A stretch of 36,421 nt of DNA from Elusimicrobiota bacterium (GCA_030696455.1 JAUYSH010000003.1:1-36421), one strand, 5' to 3'; shown: positions 15,361 to 23,711, counted from the stretch's first letter. Notes: a model not told the origin generated them from the sequence alone. Made by a program: numbers and translations.

Positions 15361-16701
15361 ATGCCGCCCCGGCGCTACCCCGACACCGGAGTCTTTTACC
15401 GCGCTCTCGACCGAGAGTTCCCCATGATCGTGCGCGGGGAAGGGTGCTGGCTGGTGGACGACACGGGGAAGCGCTACCTGGACGCCTGCGGCGGAGCCTA
15501 CGTCGCCAACCTGGGCCACGGCGTCTCCGAGGTCGCCGACGCGGTGGCCGAGCAGATCCGCAAGGTCGCCTACGTCAACGGCACGGCCTTCACCAATGAG
15601 CCCGCCGAGGCGCTCGCCGCCGAGTTGCGGACCCTCAGCCCGAAAGGCCTCGATTTCGCCTACTTCCTTTCCTCCGGCTCCGAGGCCGTCGAGGCCGCCC
15701 TCAAGCTCGCCCGCCAGCACTGGGTCGAGTCGGGCAAGCCCGACAAGCACAAGATCATCGCGCGCACCCCCGGCTACCACGGCAACACCTTGCTCGCCCT
15801 CTCCGCCTCTGCGCGCGGCGCCTACAAGAAGATGTTCGCCCCCTGGCTCGTGCCGGTGACGATGATCCCCGCCCCCTACCCGTATCGCTGCGAGCCCGGC
15901 TCTCCCGCCATGACGGCCGAGGCCCTCGAAGCCGCCATCATGAAGGAGGGCGCGGACACGGTCGCCGCCTTCATCGCCGAGCCCGTCGGAGGCTCCTCCA
16001 CCGGCGGGTCGGTGCCGCCGAAAGATTACTTCAAGCGGGTGCGCGAGATCTGCGATAAGCATGATATTCTGTTCATCGCGGATGAAGTACTGTCCGGAGC
16101 GGGCCGCACGGGCCGCTGGGCGGCCATGGAACATTTCGGCGTGACGCCCGACATCATGACCATGGGCAAGGGGCTCTCGGGCGGCTACGTTCCGTTGTCC
16201 GCCGTGCTCGCCTCGCGCAAGGTCATCGATCCCATCGCCAAGGGCTCCGGCGCGTTCAAGCACGCCCAGACCTTCTCTCACTCCCCCGCGATCTGCGCGG
16301 CGGGGTTGGCCGCCGTCAGGCATATCAAGCGACAGCGTTTGGTTGAACGCTGCGCCGTGATAGGTGAACTGCTGCATGACAAGCTGGCGCCCCTCCTTCA
16401 ATTGCCGTCGGTGGGAGACGTGCGCGGCCTCGGCCTGCTCGCCGGGATCGAATTCGTCGCCGACAAGAAGACCAAGGCTCCCTTCCCCCGCTCGCTCAAG
16501 TTCGCGGAGGCCTTCGTCGCGAACGCCCAGGACGCCGGCCTCATCCTCTGGCCCAACACCGGCCACGCCGACGGCGAGAACGGCGACCTCGTCATGCTCG
16601 CCCCCTCTTTCATCGTGACCGAAGCGGAGATCGACGAGATCGTCCTCCGCTTCAAGATCGCCCTCGATCGTACTGTGGAGATACTCCTTGTCCTCCGCTA
16701 G
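15361..16701 (+). CDS. Class III PLP aminotransferase (omega-amino acid type)
   Basis: 446 residues. The fold-type I class III pattern is complete: DDTGKRYLDACGGAYVANLG near the N-terminus, FLSSGSEAVEAALKLARQ for the phosphate loop, GYHGNTLLAL, AAFIAEPVGG, FIADEVLSGAGRTGRW with the cofactor Asp, and TMGKGLSGGYVPLSA with the PLP lysine. Such enzymes move amino groups from terminal or beta positions of amino acids to pyruvate or 2-oxoglutarate. It opens an operon with a PruA-like dehydrogenase, a second class III aminotransferase and CoA-transferase subunit A. With lysine 2,3-aminomutase nearby, beta-lysine or 3-aminoadipate is a candidate substrate. That substrate is inferred from context only. 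Confidence 0.85.
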   Translation: MPPRRYPDTGVFYRALDREFPMIVRGEGCWLVDDTGKRYLDACGGAYVANLGHGVSEVADAVAEQIRKVAYVNGTAFTNEPAEALAAELRTLSPKGLDFAYFLSSGSEAVEAALKLARQHWVESGKPDKHKIIARTPGYHGNTLLALSASARGAYKKMFAPWLVPVTMIPAPYPYRCEPGSPAMTAEALEAAIMKEGADTVAAFIAEPVGGSSTGGSVPPKDYFKRVREICDKHDILFIADEVLSGAGRTGRWAAMEHFGVTPDIMTMGKGLSGGYVPLSAVLASRKVIDPIAKGSGAFKHAQTFSHSPAICAAGLAAVRHIKRQRLVERCAVIGELLHDKLAPLLQLPSVGDVRGLGLLAGIEFVADKKTKAPFPRSLKFAEAFVANAQDAGLILWPNTGHADGENGDLVMLAPSFIVTEAEIDEIVLRFKIALDRTVEILLVLR

Positions 16702-18262
16702 CGCGGCTCCGTTCAAGATCTCCTTCTCCTACGCCTCCGCGGACCTCTCGCAGTTCCACAAGGACTTCGACGCCGCGCTGGCGCTCGCGCGCTCCAAGTC
16801 CGGCAAGCAGCATCCGCTCTGGATCGACTACAGGGCCGTCGAGTCCGCCTCCGAGCCCCTGCCCGACTACTCGCCCATCGACGGCTCCTTGCTCAACAAG
16901 TTCGCCGCCGCGACGGCCGAGCACGTGGACCAGGCCTGTCGCGCGGCGAAGAAGGCGCAGAAGGCGTGGGGCGCGCTCCCGTGGCAGAACCGCGTCGAGA
17001 TCATGCGCAAGGCCGCCGCCCTTATTCGAGAGCGCAAGTACGAGATCGGCGCGGTGATGAGCCTCGAGGTCGGCAAGAGCCGCATGGAGGCCATGGGCGA
17101 CGCCGAGGAGTCGGCCGACCTCATCGAGTACTACGCCAAGAACATCGAGGACAACAACGGCTACGTCGTGCCGCTCGGGAAGCTCTCCCCCAACGAGAAC
17201 ACCCGCTCGGTCCTGCGCCCCTTCGGCGTCTTCGTCTGCATCGCGCCCTTCAACTTCCCGATGGCGCTGTCGACCGGCATGTCCGCCGCGGCCCTGCTCG
17301 CCGGCAACACCGTCGTCTACAAGCCCGCCCAGGACACCCCGTGGACCGGCCTGATGCTCTATGAGGTGTACCGCGACGCGGGCGTGCCCGTCGGGGCCTT
17401 CCACTTCATCACCGGCAAGGGCTCCGTCATCGGCGACGCCTTCTGGAAGCACCCGTGCGTCGACGGCATCGTCTTCACCGGCTCCAAGGAGATCGGCATG
17501 AAGATGGTCAAGGAGTTCTCCGTCCACTGGCCCAAGCCCGCGCTGATGGAGCTCGGCGGCAAGAACCCGACCTACGTCTCCGAGACCGCGGACCTCGACA
17601 TGGCGGCGGAGGGCGTGATGAAGTCCGCCTTCGGCCTCCAGGGGCAGAAGTGCTCCGCCTGCTCGCGCGTCTACGTTCATGAAAAGGTGTACGACGCCTA
17701 CGTCGCCAAGCTCGTCGAGAAGACCAAGGCCATCAAGTGCGGCGACCCGACCGAGAAGGACGTGTTCTTCGGGCCTGTCGTCAACGCGAAGGCCGCGAAG
17801 ACCTTCGAGGACGCCATCGTCTCGGCGAAGAAGGGCGGCAAGATCCTCACGGGCGGAGAGCGCATGAAGGGCGGCCTCTACGACAAGGGCCACTTCTGCG
17901 AGCCGACCATCGCGGAGCTCCCGCTCGACCATGAGGTATTCATGAGGGAGCTATTCGTTCCGATCCTCGCGGTCGGCAAGGTCAAGGACATCGACCAGGC
18001 TATCGCCGAGGGCAACCGCGCGGAGTACGGCTTGACGGCGGGGATCTTCACGGCGAAAAAAGAAGAGATCCAGAAATTCTTCGACGAGATCGAATCCGGC
18101 GTCTGCTACGCCAACCGCCGCACGGGTGCGACCACCGGCGCGTGGCCGGGCGTGCAGTCCTTCTGCGGCTGGAAGGGCTCCGGCTCGACGGGCAAGGGCG
18201 GCTGCGGCCCCTACTACGTCACGCAGTTCATGCGCGAGCAGAGCCGCACCATCATGGAGTGA
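16688..18262 (+). CDS. Aldehyde dehydrogenase, PruA-like (semialdehyde oxidising)
   Basis: 524 residues from TTG 16688, with GGAG eight bases before it, overlapping the aminotransferase by 14 bases. IAPFNFPMALSTGMSAAALL, FTGSKEIGMKMV, MELGGKNPTYV (catalytic Glu region) and FGLQGQKCSACSRVYVHE (catalytic Cys) are the NAD-dependent aldehyde dehydrogenase motifs. The GQKCSACSR form is characteristic of 1-pyrroline-5-carboxylate/glutamate semialdehyde dehydrogenases. Lying between two aminotransferases, it probably oxidises the semialdehyde one of them makes. In a lysine route that would be 3-aminoadipate semialdehyde; glutamate semialdehyde remains the family default, though no proline dehydrogenase is seen here. 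Confidence 0.85.
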   Translation: MSSASAAPFKISFSYASADLSQFHKDFDAALALARSKSGKQHPLWIDYRAVESASEPLPDYSPIDGSLLNKFAAATAEHVDQACRAAKKAQKAWGALPWQNRVEIMRKAAALIRERKYEIGAVMSLEVGKSRMEAMGDAEESADLIEYYAKNIEDNNGYVVPLGKLSPNENTRSVLRPFGVFVCIAPFNFPMALSTGMSAAALLAGNTVVYKPAQDTPWTGLMLYEVYRDAGVPVGAFHFITGKGSVIGDAFWKHPCVDGIVFTGSKEIGMKMVKEFSVHWPKPALMELGGKNPTYVSETADLDMAAEGVMKSAFGLQGQKCSACSRVYVHEKVYDAYVAKLVEKTKAIKCGDPTEKDVFFGPVVNAKAAKTFEDAIVSAKKGGKILTGGERMKGGLYDKGHFCEPTIAELPLDHEVFMRELFVPILAVGKVKDIDQAIAEGNRAEYGLTAGIFTAKKEEIQKFFDEIESGVCYANRRTGATTGAWPGVQSFCGWKGSGSTGKGGCGPYYVTQFMREQSRTIME

Positions 18263-18266
18263 TGAC

Positions 18267-19592
18267 ATGGCCAAGACCCTCGCGCCGGTGAAGGTGGACT
18301 ATCCTCGCATCGTCACGGCTCCTCCCGGGCCGAAGGCGAAGGCGATCATCGCCAAGGACAAGGAATTCTCCTCGCCCTCCTATATAAAGGAGTACCCGCT
18401 GGTCATCGCCGGCGGCAAGGGCGCGATGGTCGAGGACGTCGACGGCAACCGCTACATCGACTGGATGGCGGGCATCGCCGTCAATTCGACGGGCTACCAG
18501 CATCCCGTCGTCACGAAGGCCGTCGTCGAGGCCGCGCAGAAGTATCTCCACATCTGCGGCACCGACTTCTACTACCAGGGCTTCAGCGATCTCTGCGAGG
18601 CGCTCGCCAAGTCCGCGCCCGGCGGCGGCAAGTGGCGGACCTTCCTGTCCAACTCCGGCACCGAGGCCATCGAGGGCGCCGTCAAGCTCGCTCGCCATCA
18701 CACCAAGCGCCATGCCTTGGTGTCGTTTCATAGCTCGTTTCACGGCCGCTCCTACGCGGGCATGTCGCTGTCCTCGTCGAAGGTCAAGTACCGCAAGGGC
18801 TTCGGCCCGATGCTTCCGGAGATTTATCACCTCCCGTTCCACAACCCGTACCGCAACACGCTCGCGGACTGCGTCGCCGCCGCCAACGACCTGTTCGCGA
18901 CCAAGCTCGACCCCTCGGAGATCGCGGCCGTCGTGATGGAGCCGCTGCAGGGCGAGGGCGGCTACGTCCTGCCCTCGAAGGAGTTCCTCGAGTTCTGGCG
19001 CAAGTTCTGCACCGACAACGGCGTCCTCCTCGTCTTCGACGAGGTTCAGAGCGGCGCGGGCCGCACCGGCAAGATGTGGGCCTGCGAGAACTACGGCGTC
19101 GTGCCCGACGTCATCGTCACCGCCAAAGGCATCGGCGCCGGCATGCCGATCGGCGCGATCATCGCCAAGGAGTCGGTCATGACCTGGCCGCGCGGCTCGC
19201 ACGGCTCGACCTACGGCGGCAACCCCGTCGCCTGCGCCGCGGCGCTCGCCGCGATCGGGCTCATCAAGACCGAGCTCGCGGGCAACGCCGTCAAAATGGG
19301 CGAGCGCCTGCTCGCGGGCATGAAGAAGCTCCAGGCCAAGCACGACTGCATCGGCGACGTCCGCGGCCTCGGCCTCTTCGTCGGCGTCGAGCTCGTCTCG
19401 GACCGCAAGACCAAGGAGCCGGCGGGCCAGCTCATGGCCGATCTCGAGCAGCTGGCCTTCACCAAGGGCCTCCTCCTCCTCGGCTGCGGCAAATCCACCA
19501 TCCGAGTGGCGCCCCCGCTCGTGCTCACCGAGCACGACGTGGACAAGGGCCTCGAGATCTTCGACGCCTGCCTCATGGAACTGACCGCGTGA
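18267..19592 (+). CDS. Class III PLP aminotransferase (4-aminobutyrate type)
   Basis: 441 residues from ATG 18267, with GGAG eight bases upstream. DVDGNRYIDWMAGIAVNSTG, FLSNSGTEAIEGAVKLARHH, SFHGRSYAGMSLS, VVMEPLQGEGGYV, LVFDEVQSGAGRTGKMWACE and TAKGIGAGMPIGA (PLP lysine) give a complete class III set close to 4-aminobutyrate aminotransferases. It ends in a GTGA overlap with the CoA-transferase subunit gene, so the two are translationally coupled. A product that is a 3-oxo acid ready for CoA transfer would fit, e.g. 3-aminoadipate to 3-oxoadipate; 4-aminobutyrate or 5-aminovalerate use is also possible. Confidence 0.85.
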   Translation: MAKTLAPVKVDYPRIVTAPPGPKAKAIIAKDKEFSSPSYIKEYPLVIAGGKGAMVEDVDGNRYIDWMAGIAVNSTGYQHPVVTKAVVEAAQKYLHICGTDFYYQGFSDLCEALAKSAPGGGKWRTFLSNSGTEAIEGAVKLARHHTKRHALVSFHSSFHGRSYAGMSLSSSKVKYRKGFGPMLPEIYHLPFHNPYRNTLADCVAAANDLFATKLDPSEIAAVVMEPLQGEGGYVLPSKEFLEFWRKFCTDNGVLLVFDEVQSGAGRTGKMWACENYGVVPDVIVTAKGIGAGMPIGAIIAKESVMTWPRGSHGSTYGGNPVACAAALAAIGLIKTELAGNAVKMGERLLAGMKKLQAKHDCIGDVRGLGLFVGVELVSDRKTKEPAGQLMADLEQLAFTKGLLLLGCGKSTIRVAPPLVLTEHDVDKGLEIFDACLMELTA

Positions 19593-20494
19593 AGAGCAAA
19601 GTTCTGTCAATGAAGGACGCCGTCGCGTCTCTCGTCCACGACGGGGACACGGTCGTCATCGAAGGGTTCACCCATCTGATCTGCTTCGCCGCCGGCCACG
19701 AGATCATCCGCCAGAAGAAGAAGAACCTCACCCTCGCCCGGCTGACGCCGGACCTGATCTACGACCAGATGATCCAGGCCGGCGTCGCGAAGAAGCTGAT
19801 CTTCTCCTGGGCCGGCAACCCCGGCGTGGGGTCCCTGCACGCCTTCCGCCGCGCCGTCGAGGCCAAGCCCCCGACGCTCGAGATCGAGGAGTACTCGCAC
19901 TTCGGGATGGTCTCGCGACTCTCCGCCGGGGCGGCGAACCTCCCGTTCTGGCCGCTCAAGAACTACGAGGGCACCGACATCCCCAAGGTCAATCCCCTCA
20001 TCAAGTCGGTCGAGTGCCCCTACACCGGCGAGAAACTGGCGACCGTGCCGGCGCTGCGCCCCGACGTCACCATCGTCCACGCCCAGCGAGCGGACAAGGG
20101 CGGCAATACCCAGGTCTGGGGACTGATGGGCGTGCAGAAGGAGGCCGCCTTCGCCTCCAAGCGCGTCATCGTCGTCGTCGAGGAGCTCGTCGACGAGTCC
20201 GTCATCCGCCAGGACCCCAACCGGACCTTGATCCCCGGCCTCCAGGTCGACGCCGTCGTCGTCGAGCCGTGGGGCGCGCACCCGTCCTACGCCCAGGGCT
20301 ACTACGACCGCGACAACGAATTTTACGTCGCTTGGGACAGAACGGCGCGCGACGTGAAATCCTTTTATATGTACCTCGACGAGTTCGTCTACGGCGTGAA
20401 GGACCGCGCCGAGTACATGAAGAAGAACGCCGGCCTCGCGGAGAAGCTCAAGGCCAAGCCTCAGGTCTGTGCGGGCGTCGACTACGGATATTAA
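19589..20494 (+). CDS. CoA-transferase subunit A (glutaconate/3-oxoadipate type)
   Basis: 301 residues from GTG 19589, sharing bases with the aminotransferase stop. DGDTVVIEGFTHLICFAAGHEIIRQ is the N-terminal class I CoA-transferase segment, followed by FSWAGNPGVGSLHAFRRA and EEYSHFGMVSRLSAGAANLPF, typical of GctA/CatI-like A subunits. VTIVHAQRADKGGNTQVWG is conserved in the family. These enzymes move CoA from succinyl-CoA or acetyl-CoA to a dicarboxylic or keto acid. Its B partner is not adjacent: the matching subunit is at 21688-22425, after a DNA glycosylase and a regulator. Confidence 0.83.
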   Translation: MKSKVLSMKDAVASLVHDGDTVVIEGFTHLICFAAGHEIIRQKKKNLTLARLTPDLIYDQMIQAGVAKKLIFSWAGNPGVGSLHAFRRAVEAKPPTLEIEEYSHFGMVSRLSAGAANLPFWPLKNYEGTDIPKVNPLIKSVECPYTGEKLATVPALRPDVTIVHAQRADKGGNTQVWGLMGVQKEAAFASKRVIVVVEELVDESVIRQDPNRTLIPGLQVDAVVVEPWGAHPSYAQGYYDRDNEFYVAWDRTARDVKSFYMYLDEFVYGVKDRAEYMKKNAGLAEKLKAKPQVCAGVDYGY

Positions 20495-21107
20495 GGCCGC
20501 GATCCGCCACCTGAAGAAAGCGGATCCGATCCTGGCCCGCCACATCGAGGCCGTCGGCGCCTACGGCCTCGTGCCCAAGGACCATGACACCTTCGAGTCT
20601 CTGGTCCAATCCATCGTCTACCAGCAGCTCAACGGAAAGGCCGCCGCCACCATCCACGGCCGCGTCCTCGCGCTGTTCGGCGGCGAAAAAGGCCTGACTC
20701 CTAAGCGCCTGCTCCTCATGCCCGACGCGAAGCTGCGCGGCGCGGGGCTGTCGGCCAACAAGCTCCTGGCCGTGCGCGACTTGGCCGAGAAGACCTTGTC
20801 CGGGGTCGTCATGCCGCGGCGCGAGCTCGAGAAGCTGCCCGATGCCGAGATCATCGCGCGTCTCACCGAGGTGCGCGGCATCGGCGAGTGGACGGTGCAG
20901 ATGTTCCTGATGTTCAAGCTCGGCCGCCCCGACGTCCTGCCCGCCGGCGACTACGGCGTGCGCAAGGCCTTCGGTCTTCTGTACCGCAAAAGCGCCAAGC
21001 TCCCCCCGCCGTCGGCGCTCGAGAAGCACGGAAGGCTCTGGGCCCCCTACCGCACCGTCGCCAGCTGGTACCTGTGGCGGCGCCTCGACACCGTCGGACA
21101 ATCCTGA
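20469..21107 (+). CDS. DNA-3-methyladenine glycosylase II, AlkA-like
   Basis: 212 residues from GTG 20469, overlapping the CoA-transferase gene by 26 bases. DTFESLVQSIVYQQLNGKAAATI is the N-terminal helical block of the family. RGIGEWTVQMFLMFKLGRPD is the helix-hairpin-helix motif, and VLPAGDYGVRKAFGLL holds the catalytic Asp of HhH glycosylases. It removes alkylated bases such as 3-methyladenine from DNA as the first step of base excision repair. The length is that of the short bacterial form without the N-terminal AlkA extension. Its place in a catabolic operon between CoA-transferase subunits looks accidental. Confidence 0.88.
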   Translation: MRASTTDIKAAIRHLKKADPILARHIEAVGAYGLVPKDHDTFESLVQSIVYQQLNGKAAATIHGRVLALFGGEKGLTPKRLLLMPDAKLRGAGLSANKLLAVRDLAEKTLSGVVMPRRELEKLPDAEIIARLTEVRGIGEWTVQMFLMFKLGRPDVLPAGDYGVRKAFGLLYRKSAKLPPPSALEKHGRLWAPYRTVASWYLWRRLDTVGQS

Positions 21108-21142
21108 CCCCGGCGCCGCGGTACACCCTGCGCTCCCCCTTC

Positions 21143-21174
21143 TTTGGGTGATGCCGGATCAGGCATCACGCAAA
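21143..21174. repeat. Inverted repeat 1, TTTG..GTGATGCC / GGCATCAC..CAAA
   Basis: An 8-bp perfect stem (21148-21155 with 21162-21169) with a 6-base loop, extended by TTTG/CAAA after one G-G mismatch. It shares the sequence pattern TTTGGrTGATGCC with the next hairpin. It lies 35 bases after the DNA glycosylase stop. Confidence 0.8.
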
Positions 21175-21191
21175 CCACTCGCCGCCGCCCC

Positions 21192-21223
21192 TTTGGATGA
21201 TGCCTCATCAGGCATCATCCAAA
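21192..21223. repeat. Inverted repeat 2, 14-bp perfect stem with 4-base loop
   Basis: Bases 21192-21205 pair perfectly with 21210-21223 around the loop CATC. Core and ends match inverted repeat 1, so the two are a tandem pair of the same element. There is no T-run. Candidate roles are an operator for the small XRE regulator encoded just downstream, an RNA stabiliser, or a dispersed palindromic repeat. Confidence 0.85.
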
Positions 21224-21243
21224 CAGGGGCTCGACAAGGTCAT

Positions 21244-21270
21244 CCTCCCGGGGCCGCGAGGGAACTTTTT
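21244..21270 (+). terminator. Possible intrinsic terminator before the XRE gene
   Basis: CCTC-C-CG / CG-C-GAGG with loop GGGC forms a GC-rich stem with one C-C mismatch, followed by GAAC and five T. It would end the 15361-21107 transcript. The mismatch and the four bases before the T-run make it a weak call. Confidence 0.35.
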
Positions 21271-21284
21271 GGCACCCTCGATCG

Positions 21285-21290
21285 TATGAT
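21285..21290 (+). promoter_or_regulatory. -10 box TATGAT before the XRE regulator
   Basis: TATGAT lies three bases before GTG 21294, closer than the 5-7 bases seen at other leaderless starts in the window. The true start may therefore be downstream, e.g. ATG 21378, or the box may be incidental. Confidence 0.4.
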
Positions 21291-21293
21291 AAG

Positions 21294-21662
21294 GTGCCCT
21301 CCCTCACCAAGGTCCCCCTCGTCCATCGCGTCGCGCTCAACGAGCTCGTCGTCCGGCTGTCGCGGCCGCCCAAGGCGATGACCTATCCGCCCGCCGTCTA
21401 TCTCCGTGCCCTGCGCGCGTCCATGCGCATGAGCCAGCGACAGCTCGCGCGCCGGACCGGGCTGGGTCAGGCCCAGATATGCCGCATCGAACGAGGGCGT
21501 ATCGATCCCGGCGTCGAGGCGTGGCGGCGCCTGTTCGACGCCCTGTTCTGCGACCTCCTCGTCGTGCCGCGTCCGCGGCGAAGGCCCAGCGAGGCTCTGG
21601 GAGAGCGCCTCACGCGGGGCGACCCGTTCCGGGACCTCCGAAGCCCCTGGGCGGATAAATAG
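21294..21662 (+). CDS. Small XRE-family transcriptional regulator
   Basis: 122 residues from GTG 21294; ATG 21378 would give 94. YLRALRASMRMSQRQLARRTGLGQAQICRIERGRIDP is here read as a helix-turn-helix of the Cro/C1 type: MSQRQLARRTG is the second helix and GQAQICRIERG the recognition helix. The rest is a basic tail without a ligand-binding domain. It sits directly after the two related hairpins and before CoA-transferase subunit B, so it could regulate either operon or bind the palindromes. Start uncertain. Confidence 0.72.
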   Translation: MPSLTKVPLVHRVALNELVVRLSRPPKAMTYPPAVYLRALRASMRMSQRQLARRTGLGQAQICRIERGRIDPGVEAWRRLFDALFCDLLVVPRPRRRPSEALGERLTRGDPFRDLRSPWADK

Positions 21663-21675
21663 ACGGGAAAAACGC

Positions 21676-21681
21676 TAAAAT
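21676..21681 (+). promoter_or_regulatory. -10 box TAAAAT, leaderless promoter of the 21688-26845 operon
   Basis: TAAAAT ends six bases before ATG 21688 and no Shine-Dalgarno lies between. It falls in the 25-base gap after the XRE stop. Confidence 0.55.
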
Positions 21682-21687
21682 GCGGGC

Positions 21688-22425
21688 ATGACCGCCACGA
21701 CCACGGCCTCGACCGATTACACCCTCAACGAGCTCATGTGCGTGCTGGCCGCGCGCGAGATCGGCGACGGCGACGTGGTGTTCGTGGGCATCGGCCTGCC
21801 GAACCTGGCCTGCAACCTGGCCCGCGCCACGCACGCGCCGAACATGACCTTGATCTACGAGTCGGGCGCGGTCGGCGCCGTGCCCGAGCGCGTGCCCCCC
21901 TCGATCGGCGATCCCGCCTTGGTCACCGGCTCCTTGATGGTCACCTCGATGTCCGACATCTTCCAGAGCTTCCTGCAGAACGGCAAGATCCAGATCGGCT
22001 TCCTCGGCGGCGCGCAGGTCGACAAGCGCGGCAACATCAACACGACGTCCGTGGGGCCCTACGCCTCCCCGAAGGTGCGCCTGCCGGGCTCCGGCGGGGC
22101 CTGCGAGATCGCCCAGCACGCCCAGCGCGTGCTCATCGTGACCAAGCTCGATAAGCGCGCGTTCCCGGACAAGGTGGACTTCATCACCTCCAACGGCAAG
22201 CGCGTCAAGAAGGTCATCACCAACATGGGCATACTCGAGCCCGACGAGACCGGCGAGCTGACCTTGACGGCGCTGTACCCCGGCGTGACCTTCGAGCAGG
22301 TGCAGGAGAACGTCGGCTGGGCGCTGAAGAAGGCCCCGCGCCTCGCCGAGGTCGCGCTCCCGACGGCCAATGAGATCGACCTGCTGCGCAACAAGCTCGA
22401 TCCGAAGCGCCTCCACATCAAATGA
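21688..22425 (+). CDS. CoA-transferase subunit B (glutaconate/3-oxoadipate type)
   Basis: 245 residues. VFVGIGLPNLACNLARATHAPN precedes LIYESGAVG, where Glu58 is the catalytic residue that forms the glutamyl-CoA thioester in class I CoA-transferases. GFLGGAQVDKRGNINTTSVG, LPGSGGACEIA and FITSNGKRVKKVITNMG are further family segments, best matching CatJ/GctB-like subunits. It should pair with 19589-20494 to activate a keto or dicarboxylic acid; 3-oxoadipate is the substrate suggested by the pathway context. It is transcribed from its own promoter, apart from subunit A. Confidence 0.84.
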   Translation: MTATTTASTDYTLNELMCVLAAREIGDGDVVFVGIGLPNLACNLARATHAPNMTLIYESGAVGAVPERVPPSIGDPALVTGSLMVTSMSDIFQSFLQNGKIQIGFLGGAQVDKRGNINTTSVGPYASPKVRLPGSGGACEIAQHAQRVLIVTKLDKRAFPDKVDFITSNGKRVKKVITNMGILEPDETGELTLTALYPGVTFEQVQENVGWALKKAPRLAEVALPTANEIDLLRNKLDPKRLHIK

Positions 22426-23123
22426 AGGCGCTCGCCCTCGCCCTCCTGCTGCCGGCCCTCGGCGCCCGCGCGGAGGTCCGCGAGATCAAGTCCATGTCCG
22501 AGATCGTCTCCGAGGTCCGGCCCACCACCTTGCTCGTCTTCGACCTCGACAACACCCTCATCGAGCCCGTCGGGAACATCGGCTCGGACCAGTGGTACGA
22601 CTACGCGCTCACCGCGCTGCGCCGCGACGGCCTCGACGCGGCCGCCGCCGAGAAGGCGGCCAACGCCCTCTGGACCCGGATGCTCGGCGTCGTGAAGGTC
22701 AAGCCCGTCGAGGATCTCACGCCGATCCTCCTGCGCGAGCAGCAGAAGCGAGGCCTGAAGATCCTCGCGCTGACCGCGCGCGGGCCCGAGGACGCGCCGG
22801 CCACCTTCGCCCAGCTCAAGGCCATCGGCGTGGACCTGAGCTCGAGCGCGGTGATCTTCGTCGGAGACGGCGACAAGGGCGAGGCGCTGCTCTCCTTCCT
22901 GGACAAGAGCAAGCTCCGCCCCACGCGCGTGGTGTTCGTCGACGACAAGCTGCGCCACGCGAAGGCCGTGGACGCCGTGATGACCGCCGCGGGCATCCCC
23001 TGCGTCGCGTTCCGCTACGGCGCCGCCGACGAGAAGGTGCGCGCCTTCAAAGAGGTCATGAGCGAGGCGTCCGACGCCCGCAGCGCCGCGCTGCTGTTCC
23101 ACGGGCGAGAGGCGGCCCGATGA
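22422..23123 (+). CDS. Secreted HAD-like protein (DUF2608-type)
   Basis: 233 residues; ATG overlaps the CoA-transferase stop as ATGA. A short signal peptide (MKALALALLLPALGARAEV) precedes a HAD fold: LLVFDLDNTLIEP is motif I with both Asp residues, LTARGPED gives motif II Thr, and VFVGDGDKGEALL with VVFVDDKLRHAKAV fits the later motifs. The whole resembles DUF2608-type periplasmic HAD proteins of unknown substrate. It likely acts as a phosphatase in the periplasm. There is no obvious link to the CoA-transferase besides cotranscription. Confidence 0.72.
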   Translation: MKALALALLLPALGARAEVREIKSMSEIVSEVRPTTLLVFDLDNTLIEPVGNIGSDQWYDYALTALRRDGLDAAAAEKAANALWTRMLGVVKVKPVEDLTPILLREQQKRGLKILALTARGPEDAPATFAQLKAIGVDLSSSAVIFVGDGDKGEALLSFLDKSKLRPTRVVFVDDKLRHAKAVDAVMTAAGIPCVAFRYGAADEKVRAFKEVMSEASDARSAALLFHGREAAR

Positions 23124-23707
23124 CCTCCAAGCTCCCTCTGTCCTTCCTGCGCGTGCCCCCCGAGTGGACGCGCGCCGCCGAGCGCGGCCGCGTCGCCCTG
23201 TATCTGTCCTCCTGGCTGGTGCTGCCCGCGGCGGCCTGGCTGGCAGCCGCCGACGAGCTCAAGCTCCTCGCGGCCGGCCTCATCGGCGCCGCGCTGATGC
23301 CTCTCGTGCTGCAGATGATCCTCCTGCCCGGGCACCTCCTCGCCCGCCGCCACGGCCGCCTGTACGCGTTCGGCGCGGCGGCGTTCACGGCCGGCGCGCT
23401 GTGCGCCTGGACCTGGGCCGCCTCCGCTCCGGTGCTCGAGCGCGAGCACCTGCCTTTCCTCCTGCGTCTCCTGTGGGCCTACTGCGTCGCCGTGCTGCCC
23501 TTGGCCATGACGGCCTCCGCCGACGAGGACTCCTTCGTCGCCTTCGTCGGCGCCGCGCAGGTCCAGGTCGGAGTGATCGCGCTCTCGGCCGCGCAGGCCG
23601 GAGGCCTTCCCCCTTTGCCGAAGCAAGCCGCGCTCGCTTTCCTCGCCGCCGTCTCCGCCTGGGCCGTGCAGCGCGCCTGGCTCCAGGCCCATCCCGTGAA
23701 GAGGTAA
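23120..23707 (+). CDS. Integral membrane protein, YIP1-like in outline
   Basis: 195 residues from ATG 23120, overlapping the HAD gene stop as ATGA. About five hydrophobic segments are visible: LYLSSWLVLPAAAWLAAA, LLAAGLIGAALMPLVLQMIL, LYAFGAAAFTAGALCAWTW, LLRLLWAYCVAVLPLAMTA and ALAFLAAVSAWAVQRAWL. The arrangement is reminiscent of YIP1-type membrane proteins, but no signature motif is present and no function can be given. Confidence 0.65.
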   Translation: MTSKLPLSFLRVPPEWTRAAERGRVALYLSSWLVLPAAAWLAAADELKLLAAGLIGAALMPLVLQMILLPGHLLARRHGRLYAFGAAAFTAGALCAWTWAASAPVLEREHLPFLLRLLWAYCVAVLPLAMTASADEDSFVAFVGAAQVQVGVIALSAAQAGGLPPLPKQAALAFLAAVSAWAVQRAWLQAHPVKR

Positions 23708-23711
23708 CCCC

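Noticed and set aside
15334-16716. Long minus-strand open frame opposite the aminotransferase
   Set aside because: High-GC shadow frame rich in Gly, Arg, Val, Asp and His; the plus-strand frame carries the full class III aminotransferase motif set.
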